Source: Trichobilharzia szidati
Taxonomy: Eukaryota > Platyhelminthes > Trematoda > Strigeidida > Schistosomatidae
Assembly (NCBI GenBank): GCA_944472155.2
Contig: OX235271.1
Location: 22,327,710 to 22,391,709 of the forward strand
Direction of reading: 5' to 3'
Length of the DNA: 64,000 nt
The notes beneath the pieces are model-generated. The model did not search any database and was not told the DNA's origin. It saw only the letters and a list, made by a program, of their open reading frames with translations. The position numbers and the translations under genes were made by a program. Within the stretch, counting starts at the first letter, position 1. Each line of letters begins with the position of its first letter. Shown in pieces: positions 12,530 through 24,500 of the stretch.

Positions 12530-15500
12530 TGAAGCAATGAGTGGCTCTATTGTATATCCCCATCAGTTTTAGCGTCATAGTCCGTTGCAATGGTTATACA
12601 CTTGTACAATTCTTTAAATGAGATTTTGCATTAAAACCTTTTTTATTACGTACATATTATAGCTGACATTATATTCTTGAACTGCGTTACATTTGCTGCA
12701 CCTGAATCACAACACCAGGCTTCATACTGATATCGAGGCAGATCAAAGGAGGGAGAAATTTTTAAAAGTTAAACGCAGATTATTGGATTTTCATGAAATC
12801 ATGCTGGTACATATTTTATTCATTTTACTGAAACGCCCAAATATTCACCGGATAAAGCAGGTGGCACCATTTCAAAAAAGGGATATGCCAAATAATCGCC
12901 AACCTAGTAACAATCGTCTACTCTCAATTCCTTCATCCCATTAATTTGTGCACACCTCAATTATCTCAAACACTCAGCAATTTGATTATCTTTAGCCTGA
13001 CTATACAAACTAATTTTATCTATCCCCATATGAAAAAAGGGAAAACAAAAATTTGCACCAAAAATGGGCGTCGACCTAGCCGAAAGCCGATCAGAACCTG
13101 TCTATAGGCATTCTCGACAATATCGAACATTGTGACAATTTGAACTGATACACTATTTTTTACATGATCTTATACTTTGTAGGAAGCTTTTCTCTCAGCT
13201 GTAGTTACAACTTTGAAGGATATAATGACAGTGTGATTACAAAACTATATGCAGATTTACTTAAGATAGCCAACATCTAAGCATATCATCCGAAGATTAT
13301 TAATACAGACGCATAAAACTACCTCGGTAAATGGAATGAAGCTGAAAGCAGAAACCTACTAAATTCAGAATCCGTGTGAATGACTCAAAGCCTTGTTTCC
13401 TGTAAATTTAATTTCTACTACTGGAGAGTTAGTAATAGTTTATTAATCCTAGTGAGTCACAATAGGACTACAGACTACTACAGACCCCCCCCTTTGGATA
13501 GTGAGTAAGTACCCTCAGTTATTCTATCGTTGATTTAAGTATAAAACTTGGGCACTGTGGTGGAGTATAACTCCGTTATAGATAAGATTTTATTTTGATA
13601 AATCACACAGTGTTATACAATAATATTTACTGATGACGTTTCGAGAATAAACTATTGCTCATAATCATCATATGAAGTCACTCACACAATATAATATACA
13701 TTATAATAAAGGTTTTTGTATTTCCCAATGAATGAAAAACAAAACGATATTGTTTTTACTGACGTTTCGCTATTTAATGCTAATAGCTTTATCAAAGTAT
13801 TATTAAACCGGAATTTACAAAATCTCAGCATATATATAACAAACAGTTAGGGGGTGAGAAAATAGACATAGGTCAAGTTAAAGGGACATATTGAAAGTAA
13901 AAATAGCGATGAAGATAACTATACCAAATAGCAAAGGTAATAGTATGTCTGTTATGATATCGAAAAAAGGAAAGAAAAGTTTACTAACTTGATCATCGTT
14001 CGTCTGTCTGGGGCATTTTTAGTTGTTAAGTTGGTGAATTGGTAAAGATAACAAAATCATCATGTGTAGATTGTTGGATTTGATAAGTGTATGAGATTAT
14101 AAAAGCAGCGTGTGTTTACATAATGAAAGTGCTTATCACATTCGTGTTGGTTTTGTCACTTGATGGGGGGGGGAGGTGTTGTAACCAGGTCAGATTCTGT
14201 TTCAGTCCATCATTCCTATTCAGGCAATTTTGATTCCACTTGATATGAAGTGCTTCTGATATTAAACGTTCTTTGTGATTTCTGAAGTTTTTCTGGATTA
14301 TTTCAACATTGTCAAAATCAATTTTGTGGCCTGATTCTATAGCATGTAGACCTATGGCTGATGATTTTTCAAGTCTTTGTAGTTCAACAGGATTCTTTGG
14401 TGGTCGAAGAGATGCTCTACGGTGTTCATTTCTCCTGATTTTGATTTCTCGAGAAGTTTGTCCGATGTATATCGCATCACATTCCAAGCATTTTATCTTA
14501 TAGACACAATTAGATAGCGAATCTTTAGGGATTTGGTCTTTTATGTGGACAAGGTTGCTTTGAAGTGTGTCTGATGTTTTGAAGAAAACTCTAATATCGA
14601 GCTGATTGAGTACTCTTCTGATATCGTCTGACGTCTCTTCTCTATATGGAATGACGACTGTTGATGTCCATGTTTTCGGGATGCGTTTTCGGCCATACTT
14701 GATGTCTGTGTTGATTTTGTTGATGAGGTTCCACGGGTAGTTGTTTTGCTTGAGAGTTTCAGTAATGTTTGATATTTCTTCTTCTTTTGCTTTCTCGTCG
14801 GTTATCAGAGAGTGTGCTCGTCTAAGAAGACTTGAAACAACTGAAATCTTTGCGCTGATGGGGTGTGATGACTTGAAGTCTAAATATTTATTTGAGTGGG
14901 TTTTCTTCCTGAATATGGATATACTAAAATGTCCGTTTTCCTTTCTCTTAACTAGGCAGTCTAGAAATGGTAGTTCACCTACGTCTGATTCTGCTTCCAA
15001 AGTGAATTGGATTCTGGGAGATACACAGTTTATTTTCTCCAGGAATGCATTGTGTAGATCTCGTTTTAGTACTACAAAAGTATCATCCACATATCTTAAC
15101 CATATTTTAGGAGTGAGTATGCTTGAAAAGATGTTATTTTCGAATTTATTCATGAAAAGGTCGGCGACTATTGGTGAGACTGGTGAACCCATAGCAACAC
15201 CATTTGTCTGTCTATATAAACTCCCCTTAAATGTGAAATAATTATTTTCTAGACAGAATTTTAAGCTCCTAATTATTTGACTGGTGTCCAGTGGACATCT
15301 TTGTGATAGCGTTGTATCTGATTCTAGAAGACTGGAGATGATATCAAGACTTTCGGTAATGGGGATACTAGTATATAATGAGTTAATATCATAGCTTACC
15401 ATGATGTCTTCTTTATCAATTTCTCGGTGTTCTATTTGGGATTTGAAATCATATGAATTCCTGACAATATTTTGAGTGTCCTTTTGTAGTGGTTGTAGTA

Positions 15501-18500
15501 TCGAGAGTAAGTATTTAGATAGGTTGTATGTCGGTGAGTTGGTGAAATCTATTACTGGTCTCAATGGAACTGTGGGTTTATGTATCTTTGGTTGACCGTA
15601 GAATCTTGAAGGTACATAAGACTTTGGTTTTAGTTTAAACCAGAGAGGATTTCCAATTTTGGGTTTCATTTCTTGAAGGACTCTGTTTGTATTTATTTTC
15701 ATTTTGTTGAATTCGGCGGATTTCTTCTTCTCTTCAATGAGTAAGTATGGTCTTTCAGATAGGTGTTCGATCGCCTTCTTTTCGTAATCCGTTCTGTTCA
15801 TAATCACGGTGACATTTCCCTTGTCGGCTTTCGTTATAACGATGCTTTTGTCCTACTTCAAATTTCTTAAGGCTTCATATTCTTGTTTGTTGAGATTAGA
15901 TGGTATGTTTCGTTGTGTCATTAATATGTGTGATATCTTTTGACGAACAGGTTGTGATTCTTCATTGGTGAATTGTTGTAGAGCAGGTTCAATGATAGGT
16001 GCTATTTCCTGAACCGATAATGGCTTTCTGGTGATATTGAAATTCAGACCTTTCTGTAGTAATGAGATTTCACTTTCGGTTAGTATCTTGTCTGACATGT
16101 TATGTATGGCTCTAATATTCTTCATATCATTTGTTGAGGTTTTCTTTGGTGCGATATACATCGGACAAACTTCTCGAGAAATCAAAATCAGGAGAAATGA
16201 ACACCGTAGAGCATCTCTTCGACCACCGAAGAATCCTGTTGAACTACAAAGACTTGAAAAATCATCAGCCATAGGTCTACATGCTATAGAATCAGGCCAC
16301 AAAATTGATTTTGACAATGTTGAAATAATCCAGAAAAACTTCAGAAATCACAAAGAACGTTTAATATCAGAAGCACTTCATATCAAGTGGAATCAAAATT
16401 GCCTGAATAGGAATGATGGACTGAAACAGAATCTGACCTGGTTACAACACCTCCCCCCCCCCATCAAGTGACAAAACCAACACGAATGTGATAAGCACTT
16501 TCATTATGTAAACACACGCTGCTTTTATAATCTCATACACTTATCAAATCCAACAATCTACACATGATGATTTTGTTATCTTTACCAATTCACCAACTTA
16601 ACAACTAAAAATGCCCCAGACAGACGAACGATGATCAAGTTAGTAAACTTTTCTTTCCTTTTTTCGATATCATAACAGACATACTATTACCTTTGTTATT
16701 TGGTATAGTTATCTTCATCGCTATTTTTACTTTCAATATGTCCCTTTAACTTGACCTATGTCTATTTTCTCACCCCCTAACTGTTTGTTATATATATGCT
16801 GAGATTTTGTAAATTCCGGTTTAATAATACTTTGATAAAGCTATTAGCATTAAATAGCGAAACGTCAGTAAAAACAATATCGTTTTGTTTTTCATTCATT
16901 GGGAAATACAAAAACCTTTATTATAATGAATATCATATACCCAATGCCCAAATTTTTTCAAACCGTTAAAAGTCAACTTGGTTTGGACATATATAACAAT
17001 ATAATATAATTTACAAAATACCTTGTATTGACACACAACCACACAATGGGGTGTGAGGGAGTCACAATTCTAAAGAGTAATATATGTAGGTAGAGAGCGA
17101 GAGAGATTGATTACTGAATCCTGTCTGGTTCACCGAGTCTACACCCAACACATGCAACAGAAATGACTCAAGACAAATACCAGAGATATGGAAGATATTA
17201 CTACCACCAGTCAGTCAAATCAGAGGAGGATAATAAATAATCTTAAAATTCTATTTCAATTCACGCACATCATAACATTCTAACAAGTTACTTATTATTT
17301 TGACTATAAAAACACTCGTCTTATTTCCCATCTGATTGTATTTGATGAATAACACTCATATTATTATTTCTGAATCTACTTTATCTTATATTACTTATTT
17401 GATTCAAATGTCTAATCATCAATTCCACTCATGTATATAAATGAAGTAAAAAGTTGTGAGAGTAGTGACTTGATATGATTATGAGTGGCAATAGTTTGTT
17501 CTCGAAACGTGGTCATCAGTTAATATTAATGTATGACAAACACTGTGATTTATCAAAATAAAAACTTATCCATAATGGAATTAGTCCATCAGCCTGATAA
17601 AAACAAATCACGTGTCACATGATGGAAGCCAACCAATCACAATCCAGCATGCAAACAACGTCTGCTATTCAACTTTGTGATTGGATCAATATGTGCCATA
17701 TACTCTTGTACTCTTGGTCATTTTGTCTTTCTCCCTCTCTCTCTCTCTCTTATTTTGGGAATATACGTTTGCAACCCTACTGTGTGAAACCTCTGGATTT
17801 TACTAGTTCGGGTCAGGGAATAATCAACTAGGTTTTATATTGTCAATTAGCATTCGTACACATTCACAGTCGGCGACATCATAACAGATAGGAATCGGAA
17901 AGAAAAACTGCAAACCTTCGTTACTAGGTTGGTTTATGAAGATTCAATTATTCTTAAAGTCAATACTCGTTACGCGAATGCACATCAGTTAAACAAAAGT
18001 GTGTTGAACTATCTCGCGTTCTGAATCGTTCTGATATTCTATTCTCTAGCAGTAAAAACTGATGGATGAGTAAAATGATTGGGCTAAAAGCTGTCAAATC
18101 TCAAGACAGAGCACGTTACTATTCTCAAGCACCGAATCGAAATATGATGATGACCTGTGTTTACCCAATTCTACTGATCCATGATATATAACAACGATTC
18201 AACTGCTAACTTATGCCATCAGTGAATAACTAACTGTGTTTGGATACCTATTATGATTGCATTTTGATGTGTTAACTAGTTTTAAATAGCCAACACATTA
18301 TAGACGTGTGTGTACTACGGCTTACGTCAAATATTCATCAACCTTATTCAACAGCTGTACGACAACGGAACATGTCAAGTCATCCACAAAGGAAAACTCA
18401 GCGAGGGTTTTGGAGTAAACACAGGAGTCAGACAAGGGTGCTTATTATCACCAATGGTATTACTAATTGTGGTGGACTGGATTATGCGTCAGACAGTGGG

Positions 18501-21500
18501 AAACGAGAAGACAGGGATATCCTGGACCGACGTGAAGAACCTAGAAGACCTGGATTTCGTGCGTGGATGATTTTTGTTTGATGTCACACAAAATCGAAGA
18601 CTTACAAGCGAAAACCGACAAACTGGTCGAAGAAGCAGCCAGAGAAGACAGGACTCCAGGTGAACATAGACAAGACGGAGGTTATGAAAATAACCAAACA
18701 ACAACAACAACAGCAGCAGCAACATCCAGCGCCAATCACCATCAACGGGAGGGATTTGAAAAAGGTTACTTCATTCACTTATCTAGGGAGCATTGTCTCA
18801 ACCACAGGAGGAACGGACGAGGATGTCAAATCGAGCGAGAATCGGGAAGGCGAGAAACACATTCATCAACCTGAAACCAATCTGGAAATCTTCCGCTGTC
18901 ACTCAGCCTGCATCAACAACAAAATTCGGATTTTCAATACAAACGTCAAGTCAGTCAGTTCTTCTATACGGATCAGAAACTTGGCCAGTGGGTCACAAAG
19001 AATATTTCCAACAGCCTGTTACAGACCTTTATCAACAACTGTCTTCGCTGGCTCTATACTGAAGATCAGATGGCCGGAAAGAATCACCAACAAGAAACTA
19101 TGGGAACAAACAAACGAAACAAGAACCAATCGCTCAACAAATATGCAGGAGAAATTGGAGATGGATTGGACACTCACTGGCTGAGGAGGCCGCTGGGTGA
19201 CATCGCGCGTCAGGCCAATGCTCGAGTGGAACCCGAAAGGGAAGCGAGTGGCGAGTGGGACGTCCAAGGGTGACATGGAGGAGATCGTGTGAAGAGGAGT
19301 TGAAACAGTATGGACTAACATGGATGCAGGTGAAAAGTACAGCAGAAGACAGAAACAAGTGGAGACGTGTAGTTGAAGCTCTATGTTCCACTAGGAACCC
19401 AAGGGAACAATAATAATAAATAATAATACTAAGAATTATGTAGAAATGAATGATGATGATGATAATAGTAATAATAATAGATTGTTGTTTCTTATAAACA
19501 CTACTCGTTCAAAACTATAATATATAGTTACAATAATATAAAGGGGAAAATAATATTCTCCTACCTGATTGAGTGTACAACCTAATTCCAATAGATCTGG
19601 AATAGCTGAATGATTATTAGTAATGCTACTACTACTTGTTAGAAAGGCTGATTTTTCACCAGTTGACTTAGACATAAATAATGGGCTAGTCAATTTATCA
19701 AAGCGTGACTTTAACCGACAAAATCTCAACCAGATCCAACTGTATTTGAAGTTCACATTGATGGGTGATTCTTGTCCTGGTGGTGTTAATTTCTCCAGAT
19801 TCTAGTAGTAGTTGAGAAATAGAAACAAACAGGGGAAGAAGAAGACAGGAAAAGAAATAGGATGGGATTATAATAATAATAATAATACGACATATAAGAA
19901 ATTATTAACAATAGTCATGTGTATATTTGTGCATCTATAAATCGACCACGCTTCATTATGTGACAAAGGTGACTGGTTGGGCAAATTTGAATATCAAATG
20001 CCCCTATAAAGGATTTGGTACGTCTGAGAGGGTGGGTAGACTTCGGTCTCCCCCCCCCGTCCTCCCCCGAAATCCTCTCATATGGCTACGCGTTCATAGT
20101 CTCTGTCAGCTAAGTCCTCTTCACTGGCTTCATGCAACACGCGAGTGTTCCTCACAAAAAAATGAAAGGTTTAAAATACAGACGAACTAGGAGACATACT
20201 GGTCTACCTAGGGGAGTTTGAAAACTCTGATTCCAAGCCTATGGTGTACATGGGCTGCAGAATCCGAAAGGATTGAATGGCGTACGAACCTGTTCTGATC
20301 ACTAATAACCATGGGAACGCAGTTACTCTGGCCTTCTTGTGGATAAAACTTCAAATCAAAGGCTTGAGGTGTAACCCGTCAAGACAACCACCTGCTTTGC
20401 TCTGGGCTTCCGGGTAGTATCCCAGTCGTCGCATAAACTGAGGTTCTGTGTGTCACATCTCTTGATACCCATAATGTAATAAGTTTAACTTTTAATAATA
20501 ATAAACAGTTAGGTAGTGCGAAACTGATCACTGGACTTAAATTTGATATCCACAATCATTGCTACACACTGATCAATTTATCGACGATTTAACTGAGACT
20601 TCAATTGACTTCTAGGTATTCCATATTCTAGGTAATTAGCTGCTAGAATGCTCATAGAGTAGACACGTCTAATTATCCACTCAGTAGCCGATAGCAGTTA
20701 CACTACATTTTGTGGAGACGTGAATCATCCGTTTAAACTCTCACCTTTCGGATAAAGCGGGTCTCGCTTCATCTGTTTCAACCTAACATAAAATGTGTGT
20801 CCCGTGGTTTAGCCCATGAAATATATTTCAGGTAACCGAACTCTGGCTATACACCAACGTTTGCGTGTTGAACCTTGACAGATGTGAAATATTTTGGACC
20901 TATGACCAATTGGATGAATGTCGAAGGCTAAGATGTAATCAATAGACGAAAACAATTTATGAGATTTAAATATGTTCTCACTACTAATGCTGACCAAAAA
21001 AATATAACTGAAATAATTAACCCAAAAAGAAAAAGAAATATTTATCAACAACCTTCTTTCATTTCCATGAAGTTGGCAGTGAGCCAGACAGCTTACTTGA
21101 GAAGCTAATATCAGAGACTAATATCAGAGATCAGATGTATAACCTGAATGTGTTTTAATTTTACAAGGATACTTTAACTGGTATACATGAAAAAAAATCG
21201 GCGATTAATATTAAGTAATAAAGAAATTACCTTCAGTATATTAATACATCCATGCTCTAATAGACAGTTAGCCAATAATACCCAACACGGATTCAAAGAA
21301 TACTGACACGACGTTTTCTTTGTCGTCGACAGTGTTAGTGGTATAGTTGATGATGATGATGTTAATTTTTGATTGTATAATGATTTTCTTGTAGACTGTG
21401 TAGCAGCAGCATAACTAATTCGACGACGTTTTCCTGATATGATGAAATCATTGTCCTCTCCGCTATTATACTGGCTGCTAATAGTATTATCACCATCATT

Positions 21501-24500
21501 AACAACTGCAGTAGTATTAGCAGTAGTATAATTAGCATCCCCATGAATTATAATCATCTCTGATTTTGTCTGTATACTACTCATCAATTTTTCTACACTA
21601 TTCATCACGCCTTCTTTATCATAATCATCCCCGTAGGCTAGACTAACACCGAGTTCATTTGAATTATGCCATAAATGACTACCGGAGAAGGTATTTCGAA
21701 CATAATTTAATAAATTTGCAAATTCATCATCATCAATTACATCTAAACCCGGTGAATCTAATAGACCAGATGACCAGGCTTCAGATAACCAATCGATAAT
21801 ATTGAATTTTGCACACTTGCCTATAATATTGTTATTATTATTATTATCTGTTGTTATAAATTGTTTCTTTTGATATTTACTTAATTGTAACAAACATTCT
21901 TCTTGACGTGATGTAAAAGCTATTCGACTTAGATTGTAGAGGCAATCATCATATTGTTGATGTTGTTGCGAAGAAGGATTACGAGTAGCAGTAAAAGAAA
22001 AATTTAAAGTAGTATTGTTATTAGCAGCAGCAGCTATTGCATCATCTGTCCATAATACAAGACAATGAAAGGATAATGACGATGGTCGTAGAAATACTTC
22101 TGGTATTGGTCTTGGACGTTTACTACCCCAACCACCACCACCACCAGCAGCACCATTGACTATAGACATTCGCTTAACACTACCATTCGATGAAAACTTT
22201 GAAGCAGGATAAACTAATGACGGAGGATAGGCTTCACAACATTTAATTAGACTAGATTCACGTTGAACTACACGACTCCAAAATGACATTAGACTTGATT
22301 CAATCAAGTAGGTATGCTGAAAAAGTAAAGAAAAAGGAGAAAAAAAGACAAACGATCGTTGAATTTTATGCTATGGCTAACCAATTGCAGGATTGGGTTA
22401 AATACTTCAAATGATAGTCATCTTATGCTAAATGGTTAGTTTATATTAAACCTACGCTAAAAGCTGACGATGATTTAACTCATATTTATTCGGAATAATG
22501 AGTATCCTCAGTGTTAACAGAATCTAAAATATTAGACAAGCAACGAAATTAGAAGTCTTCAACCGAATACTTTACATACAGGGATATATATTATTGTCTC
22601 CTTTAGTTGCTGGAGGAATGTAGGACTTCAGCCACACGTCTACATTGCCTTCAGTTCTCCGCCGACGTTTCCACCTAGCTCCACCTCTGCCCACATGCTT
22701 TCATCTCCTCTTCACACGACCTCCTACATGCCACCCTCTCAATGACGACCAACTCGCCGCTACCCATTCGCCTTCCAATCGAGCGATGACCTGGTGTGTG
22801 ATATCGCTTGGTGGCTTTCTAAGAGTATGGCCAATCTACCTCCATTTCTTCCTGCATATTCCTTCCACAATTGGATCCTGCTGGGTTGGTTCGTTGCCAG
22901 AGAGAGAAATACCTGTTGCTGATCTTTTCTGGCCGGTCATCTGATCTTGAGCGAAGTATTGAGCGAAGACAGCTGTTGATCTCCACACAAAGACTTGAGA
23001 GTAATGAAAGCTTGCATTGCTTTCTCGATTCTCAATTTTACAACAGTTCACAATTTAACCTCTTTATTTATGGGAACACTGATTTCCCAATACGAATTTA
23101 AAACAGGCAATGAAGGTTTATAAAGGAGAATTTGGTTGAAGGTTGAAGCAGAATTCAATGAATTCATCAGATTTCGGTAGAACTCCTCTTCAGCTGAATA
23201 CCTTTACATACAGCTATATATGTACTATTGGAAATACCTTGGAAGATATAAGACTAATAAGCGAATAAACTATGTTGAATTAATCATGCAAAACGACAGG
23301 TATGAATGTTTTTCAGACTATGATTAAAACGATGAGAATGGATTGTGTGAGTGATTAAAATTAAGATAAAAATGCACTACGGTTCAATTACATCATTAAG
23401 ATAAACAATGAGTCATCAGAGGAAGAAATTAAATATATCAAGAATTACGAACTTAGAGTTAAGATACCGCTACTGATAAAAGATAGTTTTAAATGAATCA
23501 GAAATAGTAATAATAATAATAAGAGGTAGAATGAAGTATTAATAATATTAATAATGATAACAGTTGGTAAGCAAAACATATTACCATGGTAGATTCAAAG
23601 TGACGATCATTTCCTTTTGTACATACACACACACAGACTTGGTTTATAAACTCTAATTGAACAAAGCCTCCGCAACTGCAAGCATCCACTTGTTTGTTTG
23701 GCTGCTGGCGGACAACAGTGAATGACTTGACAGTGTATCGGGAAATAAATGTTTCCAACAATCCAACTATCAGAAAGACATGCTCACTCGATGCACACTG
23801 CGCATTTACATTAGAAGGAAAAAGTAGTGTGAAAAAGGTGGAGTATAGGGGAAAATGAGTTCCTGTGACCATTTGAAGTTCGGCCAAACAACCCAGTATG
23901 TTTACACAGCTAAGACTGTCAACACATTCAGCGACTTCCTAGATTTATTCATAAGTAAAAACACAGTTTTTGTTCAGCGAAGAAATTTCTTTTCAATGAC
24001 ATGAAGACAACACTTGACATTTTTAAAACATTTTTGATTTCAATTCACTTATAAAACAATCTTTAATAATTTTGTAATTTATCCACTTCAACTCTACCCC
24101 TTATAACATTTTAATTATCGTTATTCTTATCACATATATGTATATTGACTGAGCAATTATTTAGTGCCACTTAATGACCTTTTGTGTAATATAAATACGA
24201 CTGTACAGCTTGAAAATGAAGTCGTTGGAAAGAAATTTCTTCGCTGAACAAAAACTGTGTTTTTACTTCCTAGATTGCTAGTTACTATTACTGTCTTCTT
24301 TGAAACTTTATCCCACCTATCTTAAACATCACACGTTGAAAACAGACACCGTGAGTAGGAGGCATGCGTAACACATATCTCAGGTATTTGTTAAATGGAA
24401 ATCTTTCATTTCTTCTCTGAAAGACCCAAAATACCCTGCATTAAATAACAGGCGGCCTGCCTGAAACTTGGGTCACCAATAATATACTACATATGATTTC

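Larger units (their letters stand above)
13699..16928 (-). mobile_element. Nearly complete Penelope-like element, 778-bp inverted arms
   Basis: The left arm 13699-14476 and right arm 16150-16928 are almost identical inverted repeats (one base different in length, in a C/G run). The unique centre encodes RT and the first part of the GIY-YIG domain, all on the minus strand. The only visible lesion in the main ORF is one TAG at 15853-15855. Each arm carries a hammerhead-like motif. It is nested inside PLE family B sequence in ELYS intron 10. Confidence 0.9.

Noticed and set aside
14741..15241. 166-codon plus-strand frame
   Set aside because: It is a shadow of the PLE reverse transcriptase on the other strand.
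16151..16471. Separate plus-strand endonuclease gene
   Set aside because: It is the inverted arm copy of the C-terminal part of the PLE ORF, not an independent gene.
23498..23887. 129-codon minus-strand frame in intron 8, considered as an ELYS exon
   Set aside because: Exons 8 and 9 already join in phase 0 and match the human order; this frame has no similarity and a simple-repeat Cys stretch.
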